Shown in pieces: positions 13,852 to 22,957 of a stretch of 64,000 bases of DNA. Under the pieces are notes generated by a model. It did not search any database. It was not told the DNA's origin and worked only from the letters and a program-made list of their open reading frames with translations. Position 1 is the stretch's first letter. Every line of letters begins with the position of its first letter. Origin of the DNA: Bacillota bacterium (GTDB lineage Bacteria; Bacillota; Clostridia; Peptostreptococcales; Anaerovoracaceae); assembly GCA_017522185.1 (NCBI GenBank), contig JAFWZZ010000029.1:1-64000 (forward strand). Reading direction: 5' to 3'. Both the position numbers and the translations under genes were made by a program.

Positions 13852-16800
13852 TATTAAGAAAATACTTGTCATTGGATCAGGCCCTATTGTCATTGGGCAG
13901 GCAGCAGAATTTGATTACGCCGGAACCCAGGCATGTCTGGCGTTGAAGGAGGAAGGCTATGAGGTTATTCTCTGTAATTCAAATCCCGCAACCATTATGA
14001 CGGATACAACCGTTGCAGACAAAATTTATATGGAGCCGTTGACGCTGGAATATATCGCAAAGATTATCCGCCACGAACGGCCGGACGCTGTTTTGCCGGG
14101 AATCGGAGGACAGACCGGGTTGAACCTGGCCATACAGTTGGAAAAGAAGGGAATCCTGGAGGAATGTCGCGTAGAATTGCTGGGGACAAAAGTTGACAGC
14201 ATCCAAAGGGCTGAAGACCGGGAACTGTTCAAAACACTTTGTGAAGATCTTGGAGAACCTGTACTGCCGTCGGATATTGCACGTTCTATGGAAGAAGGAT
14301 TGAAGGTTGCAGAAGAAATTGGTTATCCTGTCGTGCTTCGTCCGGCATTTACCCTTGGTGGAACAGGAGGCGGTTTTGCTGAGAACGAAGAAGAATTCCT
14401 TCCGCTTATGAAGAATGCCCTCAGTCTTTCTCCGGTACACCAGGTATTGATCGAAAAAAGCATTAAGGGTTATAAGGAGATTGAATATGAGGTAATGCGT
14501 GACCGAAACGATACGGCTGTCACCATTTGCAATATGGAAAACCTGGACCCTGTGGGCATTCACACTGGAGATTCTATTGTCGTATGTCCGTCCCAAACCC
14601 TGACTGATAAAGAATACCATATGCTTAGGGACAGTGCACTAAAAGTCATCCGTGCGCTGGAAATCGAAGGAGGGTGTAATGTGCAGTTTGCTCTTGATCC
14701 TAATTCGTTTCAGTATTATCTGATAGAAGTAAATCCGAGAGTGTCCCGATCTTCTGCACTGGCCTCAAAAGCAAGCGGCTACCCGATTGCCCGCGTGTCT
14801 GCCAAAATTGGTGTAGGAATGACATTGGATGAAATACAGATTGCCAATACGCCGGCAGTTTTTGAACCGGCGCTGGACTATGTGGTAACAAAGATACCGC
14901 GCTTTCCTTTCGACAAGTTTGCGGATGCAGATAACAGCCTTTCTACGCAGATGAAGGCAACCGGTGAAGTGATGAGTATTGGTAGAACCTTCGAAGAAAG
15001 TCTTCTGAAAGCCATAAGGTCGCTTGAAACCGGCCATATGCACCTGTATGATGAAAAGTTTGATGGGATGAGCAGCGAAGAACTGCTTGCATATATCAGA
15101 ACAGGAACAGACGACCGCATCTATGCAGTCGGTCAGCTCCTCCGCATGGGAATCGGGACGGACTGTATTGCAGCCGCAACCGGAATAGACAGATTTTTTA
15201 TCGGTAAGTTGCGAAAGATAACCGAAGCAGAAAAAGTTATCCGTGAAAAGCCTGTAGATATTGCGGCCCTGTCGTATGGTAAAAAAATGGGATTTTCCGA
15301 TATAGCAATCGGACATTTGTGGAATCTGCCAGAGAGGACGGTGTTCGAACTGAGAAAGAAGCATGGAATCCTTCCTGTATATAAGATGATTGATACATGC
15401 GCATCAGAGTTCGAAAGTTATGTTCCTTATTTTTATTCTACATACGAAGAAGAAAATGAGTCCATGATTTCACAGAAAAAGAAAGTCATTGTATTGGGAT
15501 CAGGTCCCATCCGAATTGGACAGGGCGTAGAGTTTGATTATTCCACGGTTCATGCAGTACAGACAATAAAAGCTGCCGGCTATGAGGCGATTATCATCAA
15601 CAATAATCCTGAAACGGTCTCCACAGACTACACCTGTTCAGACAAACTCTATTTTGAACCTCTGTGCATAGAAGACGTAATGAATATCATCGAACTGGAA
15701 AAGCCGGATGGAGTCATTGCAACGCTGGGCGGGCAGACTGCCATTAACCTTGCAGAACCGCTCCGGCAGCATGGGGTGAAAATCATCGGAACAGACTGCG
15801 ATGCCATAGAACGCGCTGAAAACCGTGATGCCTTTGAAAAACTACTTTCCTCCCTGGAAATTCCGCAGCCGGATGGACGGGCGGTAACCAGTATAGAAGA
15901 AGGAATCCGTGCTGCAGAAGACATCGGATATCCGGTACTGGTGCGACCAAGTTTTGTTCTAGGTGGACGTGCCATGCAGATTGTAGCAGAAGAAAATGCA
16001 CTTCGGAATTATCTGAAGACAGCGGTTGAAATCAATGAGGAAAAACCCGTACTAGTAGATAAATATATCCGGGGAAAAGAAGTGGAAGTCGATGCAATCT
16101 GCGACGGCAGCAGAGTGTTTGTTCCTGGAATCATGGAACTTGTGGAACGTACAGGCGTACATTCCGGTGATTCTATTAGTGTGTATCCGGCTTACAGTCT
16201 TTCGGCCAATGTAAAGGGCACGATTTTGGAGTATACCAAAAAACTTGGCCTTGGTCTTGGGATTATCGGCTTATATAATATTCAGTTTATCATAGACCAA
16301 GATGAGCAGGTATATATCATTGAAGTAAATCCAAGGTCGTCCAGAACGGTACCGTTTCTTTCCAAGGCAACCGGATACAGCCTTGCCGATATTGCAACGC
16401 TTTGCATTTTGGGTGTAAGCCTGCCGGAACAGGGAATTTTTTCAATCTATCCAGAAGAAAGAGAACGGTTTTATGTGAAGGCCCCAGCATTCTCCTTTGC
16501 AAAACTTAGCGGTATGGACGCATATCTGTCACCGGAAATGAAATCAACAGGGGAAGCAATTGGGTATGATAAAACCCTGCAAAGAGCTGCATATAAGGCA
16601 ATGATTGCTTCCGGCCTTACTTTAAAGAACTATGGAACCGTAGTCGTCAGTGTGGCTGATGAGGATAAAGAGGAAGCACTACCTTTGGTGCGCCGTTTTT
16701 ATAACCTTGGATTCAATATTGAAGCAACGACTTCTACCGGCGAGTATTTGAAGCGCCATGGAATCCGAACCAGAATACGCCATAAATCCAGCGAAGGAAG

Positions 16801-17017
16801 CGAAGAAATCCTGGATGCTATCCGTTCCGGTTATGTCAGTTATGTGATCAATACCCGTGCAGTTCTATCATCGATACATACCGGCGATGGAACAGAAATA
16901 CGTTGTTGTGCGGCTCAGAATCATGTGTCCATGTTTACTTCTCTTGATACGGTAAAGATACTGTTGGATGTACTGGAAGAGGTTACAATTGGTATTTCTA
17001 CAATCGATGGAAAGTGA
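13835..17017 (+). CDS. carB: Carbamoyl-phosphate synthase large subunit
   Basis: Makes carbamoyl phosphate from ammonia, bicarbonate and two ATP. The 1060-residue protein shows the expected internal duplication: an N-terminal carboxyphosphate half beginning [20 protein letters not shown] and a second half beginning [20 protein letters not shown] near residue 549. Each half has an ATP-grasp ([23 protein letters not shown]). The C-terminal MGS-like regulatory domain occupies about 930-1060. Last gene of the series; an intrinsic terminator follows 15 nt downstream. Confidence 0.96.
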   Translation: MPKRTDIKKILVIGSGPIVIGQAAEFDYAGTQACLALKEEGYEVILCNSNPATIMTDTTVADKIYMEPLTLEYIAKIIRHERPDAVLPGIGGQTGLNLAIQLEKKGILEECRVELLGTKVDSIQRAEDRELFKTLCEDLGEPVLPSDIARSMEEGLKVAEEIGYPVVLRPAFTLGGTGGGFAENEEEFLPLMKNALSLSPVHQVLIEKSIKGYKEIEYEVMRDRNDTAVTICNMENLDPVGIHTGDSIVVCPSQTLTDKEYHMLRDSALKVIRALEIEGGCNVQFALDPNSFQYYLIEVNPRVSRSSALASKASGYPIARVSAKIGVGMTLDEIQIANTPAVFEPALDYVVTKIPRFPFDKFADADNSLSTQMKATGEVMSIGRTFEESLLKAIRSLETGHMHLYDEKFDGMSSEELLAYIRTGTDDRIYAVGQLLRMGIGTDCIAAATGIDRFFIGKLRKITEAEKVIREKPVDIAALSYGKKMGFSDIAIGHLWNLPERTVFELRKKHGILPVYKMIDTCASEFESYVPYFYSTYEEENESMISQKKKVIVLGSGPIRIGQGVEFDYSTVHAVQTIKAAGYEAIIINNNPETVSTDYTCSDKLYFEPLCIEDVMNIIELEKPDGVIATLGGQTAINLAEPLRQHGVKIIGTDCDAIERAENRDAFEKLLSSLEIPQPDGRAVTSIEEGIRAAEDIGYPVLVRPSFVLGGRAMQIVAEENALRNYLKTAVEINEEKPVLVDKYIRGKEVEVDAICDGSRVFVPGIMELVERTGVHSGDSISVYPAYSLSANVKGTILEYTKKLGLGLGIIGLYNIQFIIDQDEQVYIIEVNPRSSRTVPFLSKATGYSLADIATLCILGVSLPEQGIFSIYPEERERFYVKAPAFSFAKLSGMDAYLSPEMKSTGEAIGYDKTLQRAAYKAMIASGLTLKNYGTVVVSVADEDKEEALPLVRRFYNLGFNIEATTSTGEYLKRHGIRTRIRHKSSEGSEEILDAIRSGYVSYVINTRAVLSSIHTGDGTEIRCCAAQNHVSMFTSLDTVKILLDVLEEVTIGISTIDGK

Positions 17018-17031
17018 AGCATTACAGAGAA

Positions 17032-17067
17032 AGGCGGTCAGCTTATTCAAACTGACTGCCTTTTTTT
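17032..17067 (+). terminator. Intrinsic terminator of the glnN-carB operon
   Basis: AGGCGGTCAG (17032-17041) pairs with CTGACTGCCT (17052-17061), one G-U, and is followed by a run of T residues. It directly follows carB and there is no comparable terminator between glnN and this point. Confidence 0.85.
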
Positions 17068-17113
17068 ATAGATATGATTATGATATAATTGGTTCCTGCA
17101 GTTTCAGTCAGAA

Positions 17114-17209
17114 GTAACCAATCCCAACGCTATGGAATTCTATATTTCGCAGAGGTACAGCCCGACAGATATGAAGTTTTATGTGAAATACTTTGATCAG
17201 ACCTTGTAG
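17114..17209 (+). pseudogene. C-terminal remnant of a GNAT-type acetyltransferase (tentative)
   Basis: An open frame without a start codon reads VTNPNAMEFYISQRY... to a TAG at 17207. The N-x-x-A-x-x-FY pattern is typical of the acetyl-CoA-binding end of GNAT acetyltransferases. An in-frame stop lies a few codons upstream (TGA before TATAATTGG), so only the tail survives. It ends inside a terminator hairpin, as if the original gene's terminator was kept. Assignment rests on a short motif. Confidence 0.35.
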
Positions 17210-17232
17210 TTTAACTAGAAGGTCTTTTTTTT
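17199..17232 (+). terminator. Intrinsic terminator after the acetyltransferase remnant
   Basis: AGACCTT (17199-17205) pairs with AAGGTCT (17219-17225), with an inner TAGT/ACTA stem, followed by eight T residues. It insulates the sigma factor gene that follows. Confidence 0.75.
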
Positions 17233-17298
17233 CATAAACTCACAACTTTCCTGTTACGTTTTTATAACTCGTGCATCTAACTGTTGGAGGTGCAAAAA

Positions 17299-17793
17299 AT
17301 GGACAATTTTGAAAAACTCTATAGAGAATACTTCCAATACGTGCACTTTTATCTTTTGCGCCTTTGCGGAGACCGGGAACTGGCGGAAGAACTGACGCAG
17401 GAGACCTTCTTTGCGGCACTGGCGAGCAAAGAGAACTTCCGGTATGACAGTGAAGTCAGAACCTGGCTGTGCAAAATCGGGAAAAACAAGTATTTTGAGA
17501 AACTGCGGAAGGAGAAGAAGCTGGACTTTGGTGACTTTGGTGGGGAGAGGGCTGATACCTTTGATCTGCAGGCAAGCCTGGTGGACAAGGAAGATGCTTT
17601 GACCATTCATCGAATCCTGCACCAGCTGCCGGAGCCGTACAAAGAGGTCTTCAGCTTACGGACCTTCGGCGAGCTGAGCTTCATGGAAATCGGACGGATT
17701 TTCGGTAAAAGCGACGGATGGGCCAGGGTGACCTACGGCAGGGCAAAACTCAAAATCATAGAAAAGATGAAGGAGGATGGACATGAATTGTAA
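17299..17793 (+). CDS. ECF-family RNA polymerase sigma factor
   Basis: A 164-residue extracytoplasmic-function sigma factor. Region 2 (about 5-75) contains the AEELTQETFFAAL core-binding helix and VRTWLCKIGKNKYFEKLRKEKK. Region 4 (about 105-160) has LPEPYKEVFSLR and SFMEIGRIFGKSDGWARVTYGRAKLK. ATG 17299 is chosen for the GGAGG at 17286-17290; an earlier TTG would place the ribosome site inside the gene. The 3' end overlaps a zinc-type anti-sigma gene, the usual ECF pairing. The signal sensed and the regulon are unknown; no obvious autoregulated promoter was recognised. Confidence 0.9.
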   Translation: MDNFEKLYREYFQYVHFYLLRLCGDRELAEELTQETFFAALASKENFRYDSEVRTWLCKIGKNKYFEKLRKEKKLDFGDFGGERADTFDLQASLVDKEDALTIHRILHQLPEPYKEVFSLRTFGELSFMEIGRIFGKSDGWARVTYGRAKLKIIEKMKEDGHEL

Positions 17794-18862
17794 TATTATC
17801 AAAGATTTGATGGTCTTATATGCGTCCGGCGAATGCAGCGACGAGAGCAAAGCCGCAATTCTGGAGCATGTGGCGACATGTCCGGGATGTAAGGCGCTTT
17901 GGGAGACCATGGAAGCCGGCGAGCTGGAAGCAGCCTGCGAAGAAGAGAAAGAGACAGAATTTCAGCAGGTAACAAACGCGATAAAGAAGAGAAACTGGCG
18001 AAGAATCTTTAAGCGGACGGTGGCGTGTACGCTGATTGTAGGGGTGGCGCTTTCTGCTGCGGGAAGCATGTACATTCGGGCTGAAAATGCAGGACCGCAT
18101 TATGTAAACACAGGGAATGTTACTTACTGGCCACAGGATGATGCATGGAAAAAAGAGCAGATTATCTTTTCTTATAAAGGACAAAACTATACCTACTTAA
18201 TTCCGGGTGAAGATATTGGTGCTCAACTGTTTGGCGGTAAGGCAATGCCATATTTCAGATTTAGTTCCAACTGGGATATATGTGAGGACAAAAGCAGGGC
18301 AGTCTTTAATGTTCAGGAAGCCAATTACGGGTTCCTGGCGGATTTAATGTTGGAGAATAACGTGACGACAATGTACGAGACAGGAAGTCGCATTGAGGAA
18401 AATATGTATTTATGTGCGAGACAGATGGACTTCTTTCTTCCGCTGAAATCAAAGGAAAAAGTACTGAACTACTATAACGATGAATCAAACTACGGAAACT
18501 GGACGCTAAGTGAATTCATCGACGCACCGATGACCGATGCGAATCCAGAGGAAAATACCGTGGAACGGGACGATATCAAGTTATCCTTAACGGCAGAGGA
18601 CGTTGACGCGATCAGAGAGCTGCTTGTTTCTGGAAACCCCATTCTATTGGACAGCGAGTTAATTGACAACAAGGTTTATGTAGAGCTTCACATGAGCAGT
18701 AACGATGGTGTTATGCAAGGCCACATGAGCATTGAGAAAATAGAAGGTAAGTGGTATGCAGTCGGTGAGGAAACACAGACAGGGGCCAATGAATATGTGT
18801 ATGCTACGTTGGAACTGCCAAAATCAATTGGGGATAAGATAGATAGAGCACTAGAACAGTAG
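17783..18862 (+). CDS. Membrane anti-sigma factor with zinc-finger (ZAS) domain
   Basis: Probable partner of the upstream ECF sigma factor, holding it inactive at the membrane. The 359-residue protein has Cys3 and the His29-x3-Cys33-x2-Cys36 pattern (HVATCPGC) of zinc anti-sigma domains, then a transmembrane segment near 79-98 (VACTLIVGVALSAAG). The ~260-residue external domain is not recognised. Its C-terminal region (about 255-355) may bind a ligand. AAGGAGG (17770-17776) better fits ATG 17783 than 17777. The start overlaps the sigma gene by 11 nt, so translation is probably coupled. Confidence 0.85.
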   Translation: MNCNIIKDLMVLYASGECSDESKAAILEHVATCPGCKALWETMEAGELEAACEEEKETEFQQVTNAIKKRNWRRIFKRTVACTLIVGVALSAAGSMYIRAENAGPHYVNTGNVTYWPQDDAWKKEQIIFSYKGQNYTYLIPGEDIGAQLFGGKAMPYFRFSSNWDICEDKSRAVFNVQEANYGFLADLMLENNVTTMYETGSRIEENMYLCARQMDFFLPLKSKEKVLNYYNDESNYGNWTLSEFIDAPMTDANPEENTVERDDIKLSLTAEDVDAIRELLVSGNPILLDSELIDNKVYVELHMSSNDGVMQGHMSIEKIEGKWYAVGEETQTGANEYVYATLELPKSIGDKIDRALEQ

Positions 18863-18868
18863 ATGTTG

Positions 18869-18897
18869 GACGGGTGTAATGCCCGTCTATTTTCATT
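18869..18897 (+). terminator. Weak terminator-like hairpin after the anti-sigma gene
   Basis: GACGGG (18869-18874) pairs with CCCGTC (18882-18887), followed by a T-rich but interrupted tract (TATTTTCATT). The short stem and imperfect T-run make termination only moderately likely. Confidence 0.45.
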
Positions 18898-19002
18898 AGA
18901 AAACAGGTTTAACAAGAGAAATTATTTCTCATACCGTCAGAATTACCCCCCTTACATACGATATACTTTTTGATCGATCAATTTAGGCAAAGGAGGAAGA
19001 AC

Positions 19003-19536
19003 ATGAGGCAAGATGAGTATGTAGAATATGTCTTAAATGAATACGGAAGCCTGCTGAAAGGCGTTTTAATACGCAACCTGTACGACAAAGCAGACCGCTG
19101 GGAAGAATGTTTCAACGATGTTTTGCTGGCTGTTTGGGTGAATTGGGACCGATTTGCTTTGATCGAGGAGGAAAAGCGTGCAGGCTGGCTTTGTGCCATA
19201 GCAAAGTACAAGGCCATTGATCTTTTAAGACGGGAAAGCCGATGCAATGAAAAGGTTGTGTCCATTCATGATGCGTGGATTGCCAGCGAAGTAGAGCGGC
19301 AGTATTGCCACGAACAGGGCTTTGAGCCTGTAGATAATTCGTCAGAGGAATTGGACAAGCTGCTGGCTTGTCTGAAACCGGAGGATAAAGATTTGTTTTA
19401 TCGCAGATATATAAAAGAAGAGTCTGTTGACGAAATCACAAAGGAAACCGGGCTTAGCCAAGACAATGTTTATCAAAGATTAAGCAGAGGTAAGAGAAAA
19501 CTGAAAAAGGAATGGGGGAAGAACAATGAACGATAA
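19003..19536 (+). CDS. Sigma-70 family RNA polymerase sigma factor (ECF-like)
   Basis: A 177-residue protein with a region 2 domain (about 5-85: ECFNDVLLAVWVNWDRF, GWLCAIAKYKAIDLLRRE) and region 4 (about 115-170: LKPEDKDLFYRRYIKEESVDEITKETGLSQDNVYQRLSRGKRKLK). AAAGGAGG before ATG 19003 fixes the start; an upstream frame extension is unlikely. The 3' end overlaps a small one-TM protein gene by 11 nt in the same arrangement as the upstream sigma/anti-sigma pair. Sequence similarity between the two sigma factors is low, so this is not a recent duplication. Confidence 0.87.
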   Translation: MRQDEYVEYVLNEYGSLLKGVLIRNLYDKADRWEECFNDVLLAVWVNWDRFALIEEEKRAGWLCAIAKYKAIDLLRRESRCNEKVVSIHDAWIASEVERQYCHEQGFEPVDNSSEELDKLLACLKPEDKDLFYRRYIKEESVDEITKETGLSQDNVYQRLSRGKRKLKKEWGKNNER

Positions 19537-19903
19537 CAGATATAAAGACATTGATTTTTCTGCTTTTCAGTGTGAACCGATAGAAATTACCAAAGCAGAA
19601 AGAAAGAAGATTTATCTGGCACCAGAAGACTATAAGCCAACATTACCTTACCAAAATATGAATAAATCCCAAAGATCTTTCTTCGACTATATCGAAGAAA
19701 ACGGGGTGAGTGGCTCGAAACGATATGCGAGGGAATCCGTTGGAAAATGGAAGGCGAAGCGTGACAGCATGACGGCGGAAGAAATCGCTGAGATGGAAGC
19801 TGCTTTGGAAAAGAAGGTAGATAAAATGACAAAAGCGTTTTTGACTATCGTCGGCGTGACTTTTGTTGGTGCTGTGATAGCTTGCGTTTGGCTTGCAGGG
19901 TAA
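19526..19903 (+). CDS. Small single-TM protein, candidate anti-sigma factor
   Basis: 125 residues, not recognised as a known family. The first ~95 residues are hydrophilic and charged (SVGKWKAKRDSMTAEEIAEMEAALEKKVDKM, probably helical) and the C-terminus is one transmembrane helix (about 101-123: AFLTIVGVTFVGAVIACVWLAG). There is no zinc motif. The 11-nt overlap with the upstream sigma gene suggests a functional pair, with this protein as a membrane regulator that exposes its N-terminal part to the cytoplasm. The function is inferred only from position and topology. Confidence 0.6.
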   Translation: MNDNRYKDIDFSAFQCEPIEITKAERKKIYLAPEDYKPTLPYQNMNKSQRSFFDYIEENGVSGSKRYARESVGKWKAKRDSMTAEEIAEMEAALEKKVDKMTKAFLTIVGVTFVGAVIACVWLAG

Positions 19904-20057
19904 GCTTATGATATATGCATATAGTTCATGATATTTTCTAATTGACTAAGCAAAGATTCTTTGCGCAGCAAATCTCCCGAAAGCAAGTGCTCTTTGATAG
20001 ACTTTGATGTAGAATGTAAGTAGACTGACCATACAAAAACATGCAAAGGAGTATTCG

Positions 20058-20774
20058 ATGGAACTGGGAAAGACACTGATAGAAATTCGCAAGCAGAATA
20101 GCCTGACACAGGAGGATATGGCAGAAAGATTTCATGTGACAAGGCAGACCATATCAAACTGGGAGAATGGGAAAAGCTTTCCTGATTTGGAAACTTTGAT
20201 CTGTATCAGCGATGCATTCCATATTTCATTGGATATCATGCTGAAAGGAGACAAAGAAATGGTCAGAGAGATGACAAAAGAGCAAGTGAAGGGGAGAACA
20301 CAAAAACAGAGAATCGTAATCACAGCATTGGTGGCAATTGTAGCGGTGCTGGGCGTTTTATATGTATTGCATAATACATCGACACCTTTGAAGCCGGAAG
20401 ACTATACCGTTACTGTGAAAGAAATCACACTCGAGGACGTTAGTGTTGATAAGAACAGGAGGACTGCGACATATATCATTGGAGATGCAGGCATTGATAC
20501 AACATCAGGGAAAGATGTATACGTGTTTAACGGGGAAGAATACAATAGTCTTATGACGCGCGGAAGAGCCTTTGCGGTAACGGTAACTACAGATAAGCGG
20601 TTTGATTCATGGTCGCTGGAAGGTGTGCCGGGAGAACCATTATCCGTGGAATTAGCCCGTCGCAATGCGAATCTGTTGAAGCGAAATTTGCCTTCCAGGC
20701 AGACGTCGATACAGTTGGAAGCGTTTGATAAGATTTATGATTTGAATACCGGAGAGGTTATGTGGAAGAAATAA
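20058..20774 (+). CDS. Xre-type HTH regulator with membrane anchor
   Basis: 238 residues. An N-terminal helix-turn-helix (about 4-60: IEIRKQNSLTQEDMAERFHVTRQTISNWENGKSFPD) of the Cro/Xre family is followed by one transmembrane segment (about 90-112: IVITALVAIVAVLGVLYVL) and an external domain of ~125 residues that I do not recognise. Such one-component membrane regulators would couple an external signal to DNA binding. AAAGGAG lies before the ATG. No target can be named; the nearest gene, the two-component regulator, has its own operator-like repeats. A 154-nt gap upstream holds no clear promoter or hairpin. Confidence 0.8.
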   Translation: MELGKTLIEIRKQNSLTQEDMAERFHVTRQTISNWENGKSFPDLETLICISDAFHISLDIMLKGDKEMVREMTKEQVKGRTQKQRIVITALVAIVAVLGVLYVLHNTSTPLKPEDYTVTVKEITLEDVSVDKNRRTATYIIGDAGIDTTSGKDVYVFNGEEYNSLMTRGRAFAVTVTTDKRFDSWSLEGVPGEPLSVELARRNANLLKRNLPSRQTSIQLEAFDKIYDLNTGEVMWKK

Positions 20775-20824
20775 GAGAAAACTATTTCAATATATAAACG
20801 TACGAGAGAATACTCGGTATATAA

Positions 20825-20870
20825 GGGCTGTCGCTTAGCAAAGAATTGCTAGGGCACAGCCTTTTCTTTT
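20825..20870 (+). terminator. Intrinsic terminator after the Xre gene
   Basis: GGCTGT (20826-20831) pairs with ACAGCC (20856-20861), enclosing a TAGCAA/TTGCTA stem, followed by TTTTCTTTT. A further small palindrome CCTAC...GTAGG follows at 20885-20910 without a T-run. Confidence 0.8.
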
Positions 20871-20962
20871 ATACAAAAGAGATGTCCTACAAATGAAACG
20901 TTCTCGTAGGGATCTTCCATTTTTGTACAGAAAGGAACGATTTGTGGTACAGCTTTTAGAGC

Positions 20963-21002
20963 AAAGCACCCAACTCTACCACCATGGGGGGCTTTTGTTT
21001 TT
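20963..21002 (+). terminator. Second terminator-like hairpin before the response regulator
   Basis: AAAGC-ACCC (20963-20971) pairs with GGGG-GCTTT (20987-20995) with one mismatch; TTTTGTTTTT follows. It adds insulation upstream of the two-component promoter; no gene is recognised in 20871-20962. The 305-nt gap 20775-21079 therefore holds two terminators and the regulator's operator and promoter. Confidence 0.65.
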
Positions 21003-21010
21003 CATAGAAT

Positions 21011-21052
21011 TAAGAAATCCGTAAGAAACCCATGCCAGGTCTGTGTTACAAT
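21011..21052 (+). promoter_or_regulatory. Tandem 11-bp repeat operator and promoter of the VanRS-like system
   Basis: TAAGAAATCCG (21011-21021) and TAAGAAACCCA (21022-21032) are direct repeats one DNA turn apart. A -10 hexamer TACAAT (21047-21052) starts 25 nt after the start of the last repeat and there is no good -35, as expected for an OmpR-type activated promoter. The same repeat and spacing occur upstream of the C39 gene. Autoregulation is inferred. Confidence 0.6.
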
Positions 21053-21079
21053 GTCTTTAGGCAAAGTGAGGTAGTGGCT

Positions 21080-21799
21080 ATGGATAAACAGAGAATACTC
21101 GTTGTTGACGACGAAAAAGAGATTACAGATTTGGTGGAAATCTACCTGCAGAATGCGGGATACGAGGTTGCGAAGTTTTATGACGGCAGGTCGGCCTTGG
21201 ATTTTCTTGCAAAAGAGCGGGTGGATCTGGCGGTGCTGGATATCATGCTGCCAGATGTTGACGGCTTCAGCCTTTGTGAGGAAATCCGGAAGGAGCACTA
21301 TTTTCCGATTATCATGCTGACGGCGAAGATTGAAGAGGCGGACAAAATCCGGGGCATTCTTCTCGGGGCAGACGACTATATGACAAAACCGTTCCTGCCT
21401 ATGGAGCTGCTTGCCAGAATCAAAGGGCAGTTGCGACGCGCGGGAGCCTACAATCAGGCCTTGGGACACGGACAGGACCGGGAAATCTATCACATTCACG
21501 GCCTGGAACTTGACGGAGATAAACACGTCTGCAGGCTCTATGAGAAGGAAGTTGATCTGACGGCTACGGAGTTTGCGATTCTGCTGTATTTGTGCAGGCA
21601 TATGAACCAGGTGGTGACGGCGGAAGAAATCTTTGAACAGGTATGGAAGGAAAAATATCTGGACAACAACAATACTGTCTTTGTACATGTTGCCCGAATC
21701 CGGGAAAAGCTTGGGGAAAACGCAAGGAAACCGAAGTTTATCAAAACCGTATGGGGTGTAGGATACAAGATGGAGAGAGAGGAGGGGTATCATGTTTAA
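21080..21799 (+). CDS. OmpR/VanR-type response regulator
   Basis: 239-residue two-component regulator. The receiver domain (about 1-120) has the acidic pair Asp10/Asp11, phospho-acceptor Asp54 (AVLDIMLPD) and the conserved Lys in YMTKPF near 105. The C-terminal winged-helix DNA-binding domain (about 135-236) ends FIKTVWGVGYKME, the OmpR-type wing. ATG 21080 follows a GAGGT ribosome site; an earlier start would overlap the promoter. It overlaps the histidine kinase gene by 8 nt. Operator-like 11-bp repeats sit before this gene and before the C39 peptidase gene. It resembles VanR in architecture but no resistance genes are present. Confidence 0.93.
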   Translation: MDKQRILVVDDEKEITDLVEIYLQNAGYEVAKFYDGRSALDFLAKERVDLAVLDIMLPDVDGFSLCEEIRKEHYFPIIMLTAKIEEADKIRGILLGADDYMTKPFLPMELLARIKGQLRRAGAYNQALGHGQDREIYHIHGLELDGDKHVCRLYEKEVDLTATEFAILLYLCRHMNQVVTAEEIFEQVWKEKYLDNNNTVFVHVARIREKLGENARKPKFIKTVWGVGYKMEREEGYHV

Positions 21800-22874
21800 G
21801 GAAAAACCGTTTTGGCAGAAATGGGCAGGTACCTTCCTGCTGCAGACCGTGCTCATCGCCATTGCGGCCATCGTTCTGATGTTCGCAGGAAGCGTCATCT
21901 GTCACCTGATTCCATGGTACAGTCCGGTGCCGCTTCATTACAGAATCCTGAAATGGATCGAGCTGAATCCGTTTACTTTCTTCTTTGGGTTCATGGTTTT
22001 CTGTACCGGGCTTCTTGCAATCTTCCATTTCAAGCGGTTCAGCAACGCCATGGAGCAGACCATGGACGCCATCACCGGTATTTACGAGAATCCGGAAAAG
22101 AAAATCGTTCTGCCGGATCACTTCCGTGAGATGGAAGTGGAACTCAACGAAGTTCGCATCAAAACCCACGCCGACCAGCAGGCGGCAAAGGAAGCAAATC
22201 AGCGCAAGAACGATTTGATCATGTACATGGCCCACGATCTGAAGACGCCATTGACGTCGGTCATCGGGTATCTGTCACTGGTAGCCAATGAACCGGAAAT
22301 CCCGATGGAAGTCAAAGAGAAATATATGGAAATCGCCCTGAAGAAATCGCACCGTCTGGAAGACCTGATCAACGAGTTCTTCGATATCACCCGGTTTAAC
22401 TTTTCCCACATGGTTTTGGAAAAGTCTACGGTGAATCTGTCTTTGATGCTGCAACAAATGGTCAGCGAGTTCGTGACGGACTTCGATCAAAAGGGACTGA
22501 CGGCACGTTGCGATATCGAGGCAGACATCATGGCTTTCTGCGACGTGGGCAAGATGGAGCGGGTCTTTGATAACCTGCTGAAGAACATCGTCAATTATAG
22601 CTATGCCGGCACGGAAATTTCCGTCAGCCTGAGGCGGAGCGAGGATGAAATGATTGAAATCACAACGGAAAACCGCGGCCGCACCATTGCGCCGGAAATG
22701 CTGGAACATATCTTTGATCAGTTCTTCAGGCTGGACAGTTCCAGAAGCAGCCAGACCGGCGGTTCCGGACTGGGACTTGCCGTGGCGAAGGAAATCATCG
22801 AGCGCCATGACGGCTCCATTTCCTGTGAGAGCCAGGATGAAACCATAAAGTTCTGCATCAAACTGCCGGCGTAA
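21792..22874 (+). CDS. VanS-like sensor histidine kinase
   Basis: 360-residue membrane kinase partner of the upstream regulator. Two transmembrane helices (about 12-38 and 58-78) flank a short external loop, followed by a HAMP-like linker and coiled region (about 80-140), the phospho-acceptor His148 in MAHDLKTPLTSVIGYL, then the ATPase domain with the N-box DNLLKNIVNYS (about 259-269) and the G-box GGSGLGLAV. The small extracellular loop (~20 residues) suggests sensing within or near the membrane. The stop codon overlaps the first repeat of the next gene's operator, so the two promoters are tightly packed. Confidence 0.92.
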   Translation: MFKEKPFWQKWAGTFLLQTVLIAIAAIVLMFAGSVICHLIPWYSPVPLHYRILKWIELNPFTFFFGFMVFCTGLLAIFHFKRFSNAMEQTMDAITGIYENPEKKIVLPDHFREMEVELNEVRIKTHADQQAAKEANQRKNDLIMYMAHDLKTPLTSVIGYLSLVANEPEIPMEVKEKYMEIALKKSHRLEDLINEFFDITRFNFSHMVLEKSTVNLSLMLQQMVSEFVTDFDQKGLTARCDIEADIMAFCDVGKMERVFDNLLKNIVNYSYAGTEISVSLRRSEDEMIEITTENRGRTIAPEMLEHIFDQFFRLDSSRSSQTGGSGLGLAVAKEIIERHDGSISCESQDETIKFCIKLPA

Positions 22875-22935
22875 GAGAATCGTAAGAAAGTCGAAATATG
22901 ACCGTAAAACACTTTTCGTCATGTTCTGTCATAAT
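22872..22935 (+). promoter_or_regulatory. 11-bp-periodic operator and promoter of the C39 peptidase gene
   Basis: Four 11-bp units start at 22872 (TAAGAGAATCG), 22883 (TAAGAAAGTCG), 22894 (AAATATGACCG) and 22905 (TAAAACACTTT). The -10 hexamer CATAAT (22930-22935) begins 25 nt after the start of the last unit, the same geometry as at the regulator's own promoter. Likely a binding array for the upstream response regulator. Confidence 0.6.
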
Positions 22936-22957
22936 GAAGATGACAGGAGGTGGTCAT

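Noticed and set aside
20885..20910. CCTAC...GTAGG hairpin as a terminator
   Set aside because: Five-base stem, no T-run.
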